This document shows positions 24,314 through 35,906 of a DNA stretch of 64,000 nucleotides, one piece after another. The stretch spans positions 480,968,900 through 481,032,899 of the forward strand of contig NC_081406.1 in the NCBI RefSeq assembly GCF_030272615.1, written 5' to 3'. The translations under genes were made by a program, and so were the position numbers. Below the pieces are notes generated by a model. It was not told where the DNA came from. It ran no database searches and saw only the letters and a program-made list of their open reading frames with translations. Origin of the DNA: Cryptomeria japonica (lineage: Eukaryota; Streptophyta; Pinopsida; Cupressales; Cupressaceae). Every line of letters starts with the position of its first letter. Positions within the stretch are counted from its first letter, which is position 1.

Positions 24314-24773
24314 TACAAAATTGAACGCTCACTCCTCAATCATAGTTCTATGGTTTTACGAGATTAAACTAGGACAATTAACCACCACATGTATATTTTT
24401 TGCAACATGAAATTAAAAACTAGGGCAATTTGAATCTACCTCCTGCGTGGGATTGCCTTCAACGCGGGTTTGATGTTCTTGGGGGTTGAAGTCGCCATGG
24501 ACGCCTACGCAGGATTGCAATTCACAAATGAATACCCCGCCTCTTTTTTTATTTTGTAATGGCCGTTGTCGTCGGAATTACGACGAACTCGAGCACTTTT
24601 TTGAAAAAAAGAAAATTCTCATTGCTAATGCCTTCTTCATCGAAACCAAATGGGTAATTTCCGTCGGAATTACAACGAATGCAGGCATTTCTTTAAAAAA
24701 AAATCAAATTTGGCCACAATATACCTTCTTCGTCAGAAACCTCAGTCGAAAATCTAGTCCAAATGTATTAGTG
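24314..24773. repeat. CACTA right subterminal region and terminal inverted repeat
   Basis: GTCGGAATTACGACGAA (about 24572) and CCGTCGGAATTACAACGAA (about 24660) are near-copies. Further CGTCAG and GTCGAA motifs run up to the end at 24773. The motif set matches the left subterminal region. Confidence 0.65.
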
Positions 24774-26433
24774 AAGGCACTTGGCATGGGGTGAATGAGG
24801 CAACTAGAGTTGAACATACTACTCATCTATAATTTGCAAATGACACTATTCTCTTCAATGAATCCAATAGGAGAGAAGACGGAGCAATCAAAACATGTCT
24901 TGATGAATAGTGAATGGCATCGACTCAAAGCATAAATTGGCAAAAATCTGAAGTTTTCTTCCTTAACACCCAACCCAGATTGCAAAGAGAACTATCAAGG
25001 ATTCTTAATCTAAGAGTAGCCAACTTTCCAGGTAGATTTATGGGAACTCCTCTCTCTGTGGGTTCTAATAAAATAAATTATTGGGAGAAACTAGTTAGCA
25101 AGTGCAAAAGTAAATTAGAAAACTGGAAAGGTAAGTGGTTGTCTTCTGCAAGGAGACTCACCATGATCAAATATGTCCTCTCATCTATGCTTATTTTCTC
25201 CATGGCTTGTCTCAAAATCCCAAAGGCAATGGAGGAAGATCTAATCCAGATCATGAGGAATTTCTTTAGGAATGGAGTGGGGGAACAAAATTAGTTGCCT
25301 TTAGTTGCCTAGAATAAAGTCTATCCACCTAAGGATGCGGGAGGAGTCGGAGTCAGGCAACTATCCATTATGAATCTTTCTATGGGGGCTAAGTTGGTTT
25401 GGGCACTATGTAGCAATGGTGAACATAAATGGGCTAGGATCCTTAGAAACAAATACTTGGACTCTGTTGAACCTAAAAGGATACTAACAACACTAAATTC
25501 GCCAAGGGTCTCGACAATCTAGAACTATGTGGTGGAATGCAGAGACATCATTTTAGCAAACATGTTTTATGGGAGATGGGCAATGGCCAAATCACTTCCT
25601 TTTTCGCTTCCTTTTGGAATGACACTTGGGGGGGTGGGGATATTCTCAGCCACACCATAACCTAGATGAAGCCAAGGAGGCTTCATAAAAACAATGGGAA
25701 GTCAAAGTTTGCAACTATGGCTATATCAACAACCACAACTGAGTGAAAATTTGGGTGTGGCGGTCTATGGACAATCTTAATATTAGGCAGGAGTAGAAGG
25801 ATCTTCTAGAGAATATCTTAAGGGACAAAATTATCATTCCCTCAGGAAATGAGGACGTCATCAGATGGTGTGGATCTAAAGATGGAAAATACAAGGTAAG
25901 TTTGGACTATAAACTAAAGGAAACGGCTATTGCATCACAGAACTGGCTGACCAAACTACTTTGGAATAGGCGCTGTCTCCCAAAGGCTAGATTTTTTGCC
26001 TAGATGGCGATGCAGAAGAAATTTTAACTTGTGATAGATTAATGAAATTCGGAATTCAAGGGCTAGGCAGGTGTGTCCTTTGTTTGAATGACTTTGAAAT
26101 GGTAGATCATTTTCTCTTAAGGTGTGATTATTCTTACAAATGCTTGTGGCATTTCATGAACAAATTAAACTAGTTTTGTCCGATACCACTAGGAATTGAT
26201 GATTGGTTTAGAATGTCGCCTGAGAAACCAACAAAGGTTGTGTTTGGAGACATATGGAATATAGTACCCTCACTAATAATTTGGGAGATTTGGAAAGAAC
26301 GCAATCGCAAAATATTTCAAGATAAAACTATGGAATCGAAGAGATTATGCCAAAAGATTGAAGCACAGCTTGTGGAACTTGTCAATGAAGCAGCCAAATC
26401 GAAAACACTCAAGAAGAACATTTACACCAACTA
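24774..26433 (+). pseudogene. LINE-A RT end and zf-RVT connection
   Basis: The RT active-site box near 24835 reads FANDTILF, where FADD is expected, so one catalytic Asp is changed to Asn by a G-to-A change. RFMGTPLSVGSNKINYW and KLENWKGKWLSSARRLTMIKY (24914-25294) are thumb motifs, followed by a stretch with frameshifts. At about 26030-26160 a Cys/His cluster (CVLCLNDFEMVDHFLLRCDY) matches the zf-RVT domain. IIWEIWKERNRKIFQ (26280-26330) marks the link to RNase H. Confidence 0.75.
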
Positions 26434-26527
26434 GAATAATAAGATTAAACTGACCTTCACTAGCCTCTCCATCCCTTCATTATTTGGTGAAGGTAGTCAT
26501 GGTGAGGTCATTGAACCTAGATCCTCT

Positions 26528-27095
26528 ATGAACTGGTGTGCTCCAAAACCAGGGTGGGTGAAAATAAATGTTGATGGGGCATCTCTAGGTAATCCTAGTC
26601 TGAGTGGTATTGGATGTATAATTAGGGATGACAATGGAATTCCCCTAAAGGAGGTGGCAAAACATGTAGGACATTCAACCAACAGCATGGCAGAGTTTTA
26701 TGCGGCCATGAGAGGACTTCAAATTGGTATAGAAATGGGTGCAAAGTGGATCCATCTGGAAGGGGACTCTTTAATTATTGTCAATGCAATCCAAAAAAAA
26801 TGAGACCTTGAACTAGGTCCTAAATGAAATGCTTTACCCAATTAAAACCATGTTAGATAGTTTGGATGAGTTTAAAGTGGGCCACATATACAGGGAGGGC
26901 AATGAGTTGGTAGACAAGCTAGCCAAGGAAGCTGCAATGAAAGGACAAACAGAAAGCTGGATGATGTTAGGAAAGATTTCATGTTTACAACATGGCCAGA
27001 TTTGGAAGCAATCAATCATAATGGCTATATTTGGTATTTCTCACTCCCCCCTTTCGCATGATTACACTTGTGTACTTGTTATGAATAGCAATTAG
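26528..27095 (+). pseudogene. LINE-A RNase H domain
   Basis: The domain starts WCAPKPGWVKINVDGASLGN with the first catalytic Asp. It continues through an EFYAAMRGLQ acidic residue and HLEGDSLII. After a small frame break near 26800 comes YREGNELVDKLAKEAA with the last Asp. It is a typical plant LINE RNase H, which removes RNA from the cDNA hybrid. Confidence 0.8.
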
Positions 27096-27359
27096 CCTTT
27101 GTATCGAGGTGGTTTAATGTTTGAAGGAAAAGGACACTAGACATGAAAAACACCTTCAAATCATATCTTGATAAGTGCAACACACATATGGGGACATGTG
27201 TGAAAGAACGGTGCATTTAAAGAAAGTAATATGGTGAATGATTCACTCACTGATGCTAATCATATTACTTAATGGCAAGCAATTATATATAGGGCAAGTT
27301 GGCTAAATCTCAATGCATTAGTACTATAATCTAGATTTGGATTGTTGAGCTAGAGAGAG
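27096..27359 (+). other. LINE-A linker between RNase H and the extra domain
   Basis: No sustained frame is seen. In LINE-B the same position is occupied by simple-repeat expansions and a solo LTR. Confidence 0.4.
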
Positions 27360-28173
27360 GGAGAGGCTGAAGTTTTCAGACATGGACATGCCCATCTTGT
27401 TGGAGGCTAAGAAATGCCAAATGGCCTTTCTGGAGAAGTTACAGATAAAACGTTGCTCTTTGTTCTGGCAATGAAACACCCACTTATTTTGCATGTCACT
27501 AAGAGGGTGCTCGATGAGGAGTTTTTGAAGGCTTGCCATCACTATCGGGGTAAACTCTGATATCCTGACGATGTTTGTTGCTATGTTGATATACATGGGT
27601 GTGAGCAAACCTAGAACCAAAAAGGTTTGCCAAATGGTTTTTAGGCACTCTTTTCTGGGAGAAATTGATGATGTTTTGGATAATGTGGATAATAATTTGC
27701 ACCTCCCACTTCCACAGAATTACTATATGTTTGTTGGTAGGGGCATCGAGGTAAAGAAATATGTTGTTGTGTAGACCCTAGAGTAGCAGAGGTTGGTGGG
27801 TGAGTGGGGTGTGAAGGACCGCAACATAGCCTTTTTGCTACAGGTCACTGGCATTCTATCGAATTTTGGCAATGCTTGGAAAAAGAGATATGTAGAAGCT
27901 GAGGGTTTGAATGGTTGTCAAGACATTGGTTTTCTGAAGAATGGAGAAGAGGCCCTTGATAATGATTGGGGCTTGGACCATGGAGAAGAGTGGATTCTGA
28001 ATGACTACCAGAATGTCGAGGAAATGGTGGACTCTAAAGTACATGTGGACTGCGGTATGGAGTGTCCTATGGTGGCTAGAGTTGTGTTGGCACGCAAGAT
28101 GGAGGAACTAGAAGTAGACTCAAACGAGGAGATCACAAACCAGGATGCAGAGGCGGATGCAAGAGGCATGTAA
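27360..28173 (+). pseudogene. LINE-A coding domain after RNase H, unknown function
   Basis: From about 27544 one frame runs to TAA 28171-28173 region, broken by TAG at 27772-27774 and 27784-27786. It reads ILTMFVAMLIYMGVSKP, then VCQMVFRHSFLGEIDDVLDN and LPLPQNYYMFVGRG, then a Trp-rich hydrophilic part and an acidic end. Earlier fragments in neighbouring frames read KKCQMAFLEKLQIKRCSLF and LILHVTKRVLDEE. The same order of motifs occurs in LINE-B at 46410-46800, so this looks like a real conserved domain rather than chance. Confidence 0.6.
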
Positions 28174-28530
28174 CTCCCAAATTTTTTGTTTCAAATAGGT
28201 TGAGGCCCTTTTGAATTTTGGCCTTGATATAGTTGTTATAGATTATATGGTTGATAGGTAACAAGTCTATATGCCCCTTTTCTCATATGGGCGAAAATCT
28301 ATAGATATGAACTGTGAATGGCAGATTTTGTATGTGGCTGCCCTATGTATTGTGTATCCCTTCTTTAGTGTGCTCAATTTTGCAAGATTATGGGCTTAGC
28401 AGATAGATAGTCGTGAGTAATAGTATGTAAGGATGGAGATATTGCAATTGGTGGACTTTGACAATAGCCTCGAATGTAATTAAAACTTTCTATTTTAATA
28501 CAAAAGGGTGTTGCCCCTAGCAGCTATTTA
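28174..28530 (+). other. LINE-A 3' untranslated region
   Basis: It is non-coding and T-rich, ending in ATTTTAATACAAAAGGGTGTTGCCC. The end point is approximate. Confidence 0.45.
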
Positions 28531-28790
28531 ATTATAAATAATTATTATTATTATTAATGCTAATTTCCCTTGCTAAAACTACCCAATTGAATATCCACAC
28601 ACATATTACAACAAACACTCATGCACCTCAAAAGATAATTTTTTACTTTCCTAATTTTTGGTTAATATAACATAAAATTACTTTTGTCTATTATAAACTA
28701 AAATTCTCAACAATATTAAAAAATAAACCTAATCTAATATGATTTAATATATAAATACACTGAGCTAAGATTAAAAATATGATTTAATAT
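28531..28790. other. AT-rich spacer, nothing recognised
   Basis: It contains a short (ATT)n tract at about 28540-28556 and no coding sequence. Confidence 0.4.
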
Positions 28791-28914
28791 AGAAAGACGT
28801 TGAGCTAAGATTGAAAATAGAATTTAACTATGCTATTGAAAAGGTAGAGAAACAGGGGAGAAAGGTGTATAGAATAATAATCTGATGCTAATATGGGATG
28901 ATGGTAACTAAAGG

Positions 28915-29978
28915 TGTTAGGACCCGGAGGCAACTGAGAAGGGGGGGGGTGAATTAGTTGTCTATTAATTTCAACCCAAATATAACTTAACCAAACTTAA
29001 TGCATAATACCGGTAAACCAAACTTAATGCCGGTAGACAGTTTAACAGTTAATAATAGTATCGGTAAAGTTTAATGCATGAAACAGAAAGACAAATAACA
29101 TCCACAACACATAACACAGATATTTGTACATGGAAACCCTGTAAGGGGAAAAACCATGGTGGGAAACCTTACCCACAATCAGATGATACTACTGCAGATA
29201 GTATGTGTGTACAAATGGGGTCTACACATGCAGAAAGGCCAACCGCCTAGAGTTCACTGCTCAATCACAAAATGGGAGTCACACTGACTACAATTGGATG
29301 TTAAATCCAATGATAATGTATTGCTCAAAATAGCATCTTCGTATGCTGGATTCAGTACCGGTTAAGCTCTGAGTGTCTTTTTCATGCCTTCCTTGAATCT
29401 TCAAATGATGTCTGCGTGTATAGCTCTGTTTATATTCGCATATACCTTATTAAAATCCCTTTCACACACTTCCTCTTTTTTTAATCTCACAAATGAGATC
29501 TTACATATATACCAAAACCTAAGACCAAATGTGTAGGTCGGCTCACTAAGAATATTACAATTAAATCAATTACAAATGAATCAATATGTGATGCATCATG
29601 TCGGCTCAATGCATTTACAATAGTAATCAATAAATAAAACATCTTCATAACGTGTCGTGCTGATCTAGAATAGATAACGCTTGTCAGTCCATAACCTAAA
29701 CCTATTTGCCGGTAACAACAAATATGCAAACTCGATTAGACCAATAACCAAATCACCAAAACCAAGTGTCCAAACAATGTCTTCGACATAACCAAGTAAT
29801 CTCTAGATGATAACAGATCATCCTCAATGTCGGTGAACAATATAACCTGTCGGTGAATCAGATACTGGTGACTGTGCATAAGTCATTGAACATGTCGGTG
29901 AACATAATCAAAGATCTCCAGAAGGATAAGTGTTAACATCAATGACAAAACCAATGCAACACATCCATAATACCAACA
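28915..29978 (-). repeat. 3' LTR of the Copia derivative
   Basis: On the minus strand it starts TGTTGGTATTATGGATG and ends GGGTCCTAACA, 1064 bp. It belongs to the same family as the solo LTR at 44403-45525, sharing TGTTGCATTGGTTTTGTCAT near the start and the C-tract near the end. Confidence 0.85.
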
Positions 29979-29990
29979 ATCTCCCCCTTT
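29979..29990 (-). other. Copia polypurine tract
   Basis: The minus strand reads AAAGGGGGAGAT directly before the LTR, the standard plus-strand primer site. Confidence 0.8.
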
Positions 29991-30289
29991 GGCATTGATG
30001 GCAACACAAGATGGAAAAACCATCTAAGTGCCAAAGCAGAAATGCCAAAAACCAAAAACCAACAATCTCTCAAAGAGATCATTAACCAGAAATCAAAATA
30101 CAGATATAGAGAGTAACAATCTATCCCCCAATGAATAATCTTTCCCCAAAAGATAATGTGTTTTTTCATAGATATCTCTCCCTCTTTGACATTAAATGTC
30201 AAAGCAATACAAAACCAAATACAATCAGTTCATAGAACTTATTACAAATACCAATTGTTATAACCAAATTTATCCAATCTACTCCCCCT

Positions 30290-30941
30290 GAGAAGTAGCT
30301 CTTCTTCATCAAAGTCGGAAAAAGATTTCTCTGTTAATTCTGTTGGTCTGATGCCATGCTCCAACCGTCTAAGTTTCGACCGGTGAGGGTATAACTCCAA
30401 GCTACTTTCTTAGATATTCAAAAGTTTCCTTAGGCAAAGGCTTAGTAAAGATATCTGCAATCTATTCTTTAGTATTCACATAAACCAATTTCACTTCTTT
30501 TGCTTCAACATTTTCTTTCAGAAAATTGAATTTGATAGAAACATGTTTAGTTTTAGAGTGAAATACCGGATTCTTTGATATATCAATTGCTGCCATATTA
30601 TCACACTAAATGATTATAAGTTTTTTGCATTTTACCTTTATGTCCTTCAACATTTGTTTAATCCATAATACATGTGTACAATTAGTTGTTGTTGCAACAT
30701 ATTTTGATTCTGCTGTTGATAGTGATGTACAACTTTGTTTCTTGCTCAACCATGAAATTAGTCTGCTACCAAGAAGAAATGCTCCACCAGTGGTGTTTTT
30801 CCTGTCATCTACATCTCTTGCCCAATTTGCATCTATGTATGCACATAAATCAAAATTTTCATCTTTAGGATACCATAAACCAAGATTTGTTGTGCCTTGT
30901 AGGTACCGGAAAATCATTTTCACTGCCGATTCAGAGTCCAT
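30290..30941 (-). pseudogene. Copia RNase H and C-terminal end of Pol
   Basis: The frame 30941-30606 reads SAVKMIFRYLQGTTNLGLWY, then CAYIDANWARDVDDRKNTTGG, then SWLSKKQSCTSLSTAESKYVA. This is the Copia RNase H with its first Asp (AYIDANW) and Glu (STAE). After a stop at 30606, recognisable tail motifs continue at about 30580-30420 (AAIDISKNPVFHSKTKHV, and IADIFTKPLPKETFEYL with an interrupting stop). This is the usual C-terminus of Copia Pol. Confidence 0.85.
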
Positions 30942-33125
30942 AGAATCACCAACAAAAGGAACATCACTACAAAATTTGGCTTGATTTTGAAAACTTTGAA
31001 AAATCTGGTGCTTGTATTCAAGTCATGTCTACACTTAATGCCCATGTCTACACCTAGAAACTTAGCCCTTTGCTCCAACAAATTTGAAAACTTTTGGAGT
31101 TGCTTGATTTGTTTGAGTTTTGTAATGCTTTTGAATGTTGACAATGATCTTTTCATACTAAGTAGATGGTGTCTAAATCTAAGAGCAAGAAAAAAATTGA
31201 TTTGTACATTTAGAAGACTACCTTTGTCAGTCTTCTAATTGACATTTCTAGTCTTCTAGTTTGGGATGTGTGTGAACCCTAAGTGTGGCGTTGTAGTGCA
31301 TGCAAAGATTTATAGCTACCAAATAGCCTTGGAAGGATGGCTAGTTAGAATGGTGTGTGATTGTGCAATGGAGGAGTTAGGGATGTGAAAATCTCTAGTA
31401 GATCAAGGGGTTGATCTGGGAGTGGTTTATGGATTTATAGCAATGGTAGATTTAGGTGTGAATGGAAAATTGTTGCAAGGAAGGATTGGTATGGAAAATA
31501 TTGGAAAAAGTCCCTCCAAGTGTGGGGGAGATTTTTAAAATAAGTTATGGATTTTGGAATGACGAGAAATGATGGAAATCAAAGAAGAGCCTCCTCACCT
31601 ATGGGGGATTTTTTTTTTTATTGATGGAAGAAGGTGCGGAAAAGGTGAAGAACTAAAAGCTTACTAACTTATTATCAAAACTTAGATAAGTAAAGCTTAG
31701 CAAGTATTTACAAGAGAGAAAATAATGAGAGATGGGAACCTCATGAGAAATTAGCATTCCAAGTGTTATAAAGTGTTCTAGGTTAAGTGCTTTTTGGGAA
31801 ACTTACTAGGGCAAAGATTAGGGTTTTGAAGATTCATGAGACAACATTTGAAATTTGAATAAAGACGCTAGTGCCCACCATGGATGTTGGTGTCCTTTAG
31901 GAACCAACACTCAAGGGTTTACAATAGAAAATGGTGACTACTTATGTATGTGTAGCTCACTAGAGATTGGTATAAGCCTAGAAATTAACTATGCTATTGA
32001 AAAAGATAGAGAAATGGGAGAGAAAGGTGTCTAGAATCATAATATGATGCTTATATGGGATGCTAGTGATTGAAGGAACATCTCTCCAAAATTTGGGTTG
32101 ATTTTAATAATTTTGAAAAAGGTAGTGCTTCTATTTGAGTCATGTTAACACGTAATGCCCATGTCTACACCTAGACACATGGTCCTTTCCTCTATCAAAA
32201 TTTAAAACTTTTTTAGTTGGTTAATTTTTTTTTTAGTTTCATAATGCTTTTGAATGTTGACATGACCTTTACATACTATGTAAATGGTGTCTAAATATAA
32301 GAGCAAGAAAAAAAAATGATTTGTACATTTAGAAGATTACCTTTGCCAATCTTCTAGTTGGCATGTGCTCTAGTCTTCTAATCGGGCATGTGTGTGATCC
32401 CTAAGTGTGGCATTGTGGTGCATGCAAGGGCTTATAGCTACCAAATAACCCTAGAAGGATGTCTAGCTAGAATGGTGCACATGATTGTGCAATAGAAGAG
32501 TTAGGGAGATGAAAATCTCTAGTGAATCAAGTGGTTGATTTGGGAGTGGTTTATGGATTTGAATCAATGGTGTATTTAGGTGGGAAAGGAAATTTGCAAC
32601 AATGAAGGGTTGGTATAGGAGATATTGGAAATGAAAGTTCCAATGAGTGTAGGAGAGGTTTTTGAACCAAGCTATGGATTTTGGAATGAGGAGGAATGAT
32701 GGAAATCAAAGAAGAGCCTCAAGTATGGGGGATTTTTTCATTTTCACTTATGGAAGATGGTTGGGAAAAGGTGAAGATCTATTAGTAACTTAGTATCAAT
32801 ACTTAGAGAAGTAAAGCTTAGCAAGTACTTACAAGAGAGAGAAAAATGGTTAGAGATGGGAACCTCATGAGAAATTAAGGGTTTCCAAGTGTTATAAATG
32901 TTTTAGGTCAAGTGCCTTTGGCAAACTTACAGGCAAAGATTAGGGTTTTGAAGATTCATGAGACAACATTTGAAATTTGAATAAGGACACTAGTGCCCAC
33001 CATGGATGTTGGTGGCCTTTAGGAACCAACACTCGAGGCGGCTTTGGGGAGGGGTTTACAATAGAAAATGGTGATTGCTTATGTATGTGCAGCTCACTAG
33101 AGATTGGTATAAGCCTAGAAATTGG

Positions 33126-34375
33126 TAAAATGATACCCAAAACTTGACTAGAGGCATGCACATCAAAATGAGTGCTGAAATGTAAGATGAAGATAATTCA
33201 ACACACTTAGAAGAAACTCCAGCTGCCAACTAAAAGAAACTACATCCTTCACTGAAAATACAACATAATAACGTAGATTCAAAATGCTTCTAATAACATG
33301 CTCATTAATATTTAGCTTCCAAACATTTTACCTTGAACATTTGGTAAGACGCTGCTTCTCTGAATTTACTCATGGTTACTCCTCTCTCATAGCTAGATTA
33401 GACTCAATTATTTGACCTTGAACAATTGGTAAGACAGTGCCCTCTAAATTCTGTCATAGCTAGCCCCTTCTCATTACTAAATTAACATTTAAGGTTTAAA
33501 AATTACAATGTACTTTCATAGACCTTTCATTGGTAAAAGCTCTCCCGGCTCATAATCACAAAATCTATAAAATTCATAAGTTAATTTCAGGATCGTGAAA
33601 AGAGGTAAAGGCCAAATCTCGAGGGAGTTATTTGGCAATAAAGAATTTCTGCTTTGACGGGCCTCAAGATGCTTGGGGTATAATTTCAGAACCTATCACT
33701 CCTCAAGAGAACAGATTAGTCTGCTTCTTAGGTTGCCAGCAAAACACTGACTAAGAAAGTATTGTTTCAGCGGGGAGATTTTTTGGCATGATGTAATCCA
33801 TGCCCAAAAATCTGACTAGACTGGACAAAATCACTCATCAGAACCTTTGCAAAATGATACTGAAAAAGTGTTTTTTAATTTCTTATTCGAATGGATTGGA
33901 AATGATGCAGCGGTAAGGTCTTCAATGACAAAGCAAAAGACCTATATGAATCACTGTTTGCTCTGCTATTAAATAAAGTGGGAGGTGTCAGATCCTAAAC
34001 TGTAATGAAAATAGCATTGCCCATCTATTTGGGATGTATAAGCTGCCTTCAAACGTAATGAGTTTGAGATAGTTGACACCATAGTAGCAAAAATCTACGA
34101 ATAACTCGGCAAACCAAATTCATCAGGCACAAAATTTGGGTTACGGTTAGGGAAAAAATGGGGAAAATATCCCTGCAGAAATGAGAAAAGAGGACCCAGA
34201 AATGCATTTCTTGACCATATAATCACAATTTTTTTTGGTTAAAAAAGGTCAATTTTGGTTTGATCAATTAATTGCAGAAAACTACAATTTTTTCAGTCGA
34301 ATATCTGCATCAGAGCCAAGCAGCAACTAATCTGAATAAACTACAATTTTAAAAAGATTTCTGCAACTATGGATC
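33126..34375. other. Unassigned spacer
   Basis: About 1.2 kb without a coding frame, tRNA-like structure or repeat that I can support. Confidence 0.4.
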
Positions 34376-34379
34376 AGTT

Positions 34380-35460
34380 GACGCTCCACAAGCCTGAATG
34401 CAGGAAAGAAGGATGACCAGAAGCCAAGCCCTTTTGAAATCGATGTCAAGATGAATTTAGTTTGATCCTAATTCCACCCTATCTTGGATGGATCCCTTAC
34501 TGGGGTACACTTGGATGATCAAGAATATCTACAAACATTTTATAAGACAAGCTAGAGTTTTAGGTTATATGGAATTGCTGTTGAAGTCAAGATGCAAGAT
34601 AAAATTTCAAGAAGACCACTCCGAATTGAAGTTGTTCTAGTATTTGAAGCTACACAAGCCTGTGAACAATGCCGAAAAGAAGAAAGATGCCCAGCAGCCA
34701 AGTCTTTTTGGATTTGTTGTCAAATGAATATAATTTGATTATTAATCCTTCACTCTATTGGAGGGATCCCTTAGTGGACCCTTACTGGGGTATTGGATGT
34801 TCAAAGATATTTGTAAACTTTTATGAGACAAGATACAGTTTCAGGTTCTATGATTGTTCTTGAACTAAAGATGCAAGTGAGTGTTTTGAGAAGACTACTT
34901 CAAATTGAAGTTTTTCCAGTAGTTGGTATTCCACAAGCCTTAGGCAATGTTGGAAAGAAGAAAGATCCCCAGCAGCCAAGTCCTCATGGGAGTTTTTGTC
35001 AAGGCAAATCTTATTTTATCCTTAATTCCCCTCTTTGGAGGGATCCCCTACTGGGGTACACACTTGGAAGGTCAAGGAGATCTACAAACTTTTATTGGAA
35101 AAGATGCAATTTCAGGCTATATGATTGTTCTTGAAGTCAAGATACAAGGTAACATTTCAATAAGAGCACTCCAAAATGGAGTTGTTCCAATAGTTGACAC
35201 TCCACAAGCCTGTGGACAATGTTGGAAAGAAGAAAGATGCCCGGCAGCCAAGTCCTTTTGGGATTGTTATTAAGATGAATTTAATCTTATTCTCAATTCC
35301 CTCCTCTCTTGGAGAGATCCCCTAATGGGGTACATTGGACGAAGAAGAATATCTGCAAAACTTTATAGTATAAGGTGCAGTCTCAGGCTATATGATTGTT
35401 GAAGTCAAAATGCAGCATTTCAAGAAGACCACTCAGAATTGGAGTTGGTTAAGCAATAAA
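34380..35460. repeat. Tandem array, about four units of 266-279 bp
   Basis: The anchor CACAAGCCT recurs at 34387, 34653, 34932 and 35203. Each is followed by GGAAAGAAGAAAGATGCCC-like text, a GGAGGGATCCC block, CTACAAACTTTTAT and TTGAAGTCAAGATGCAAG. Copies are diverged. Short frames in the array repeat the same peptide style but lack coding support. The array lies about 450 bp past the 3' end of PAM68. Confidence 0.7.
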
Positions 35461-35906
35461 TGGCATTGCTTAAAACTTCTCGAGAATGAACAAAGGCATG
35501 GCTCTACTAGCTTTCATGATAAGAAACATTCATGTAACACTGTTGTAATAAATAAAAGGCAACTTACAGGGTATGAACAAATGTGTTGATTCTATACTTC
35601 CAAAGCATCGGATCGTAGGTTAGCTGTACAAAATCTTTTATTGGAAGAAACCTTTGTAATGATATCCAAGATGCAATTCTTTGGAAAAAAAAATGAATCT
35701 CTGATATTCCCTGAAAAATACAAGCAGGTAGTGCACAACAGAGAAGCTATATATGTAGTCCATTATGAACTTAGTAATGTTTGAAAAATCCATCAATGCA
35801 AGTATAAGAAAGGATGGTTACAGTACATTACCAATGGAAAAAAGTCCATAAGTAATAAAAACCTGTCAATATATGAATATAATGAACTTACAACAATGGA
35901 TTCAAT
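35461..35906. other. 3' flank of the PAM68-like gene
   Basis: Non-coding sequence downstream of the stop (the gene is on the minus strand). A minus-strand AATAAA is present at 35637-35642, a possible but distant polyadenylation signal. Confidence 0.4.

Larger units (their letters stand above)
6570..24773 (-). mobile_element. 18.2-kb CACTA (En/Spm) DNA transposon with captured genes
   Basis: The ends are CACTAGTACATT (6570) and, reversed, CACTAATACATT (24773). Twenty-four of the first 31 bases match between the two inverted ends. AAG flanks both sides (6567-6569 and 24774-24776), the 3-bp target duplication typical of CACTA elements. The flanking DNA rejoins as a LINE reverse transcriptase. 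Inside are a TNP2-type transposase gene, a second multi-exon gene, a captured plus-strand ORF, a PPR gene piece and a nested solo LTR. The element is inactive as read: TNP2 has stops and an LTR insertion. Confidence 0.92.
24774..28530 (+). mobile_element. LINE-A, right piece: RT C-terminus to 3' end
   Basis: It continues the RT frame cut by the CACTA at 6569. In order: FADD-type box, RT thumb, zinc-finger connection, RNase H, a further coding domain and a 3' untranslated region. The probable 3' end is an A/T-rich stretch reading TTTTAATACAAAAGGGTGTTGCCCC at about 28490-28520, similar in style to the 3' end of LINE-B. Confidence 0.75.
28915..30954 (-). mobile_element. Copia retrotransposon with large internal deletion
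   Basis: On the minus strand it runs from TGTTGGTGATTC (30954) through the RNase H region and polypurine tract to a full 3' LTR ending at 28915. AAAGG flanks both ends (28910-28914 and 30955-30959). The 5' LTR, gag, integrase and RT are missing. The internal 5' end begins with TGTTGGT, the same seven bases that start the LTR. Confidence 0.8.
28791..33125. repeat. 1.1-kb direct tandem repeat, two copies plus a partial, split by a Copia insertion
   Basis: Copy 2 (30960-32076, 1117 bp) and copy 3 (32077 to about 33125) are clearly related along their whole length. Shared landmarks include AATGCCCATGTCTACACCTA, CTTATAGCTACCAAATA and CACTAGTGCCCACCATGGATG-like text. A partial copy 1 tail is at about 28791-28914. 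A Copia derivative (28915-30954) sits exactly between copy 1 and copy 2. No protein domain is seen in the unit. Confidence 0.75.

Noticed and set aside
34669-35273. Overlapping frames with similar peptides in the 270-bp array
   Set aside because: The similarity comes from the DNA tandem repeat. Frames differ between units and end quickly.
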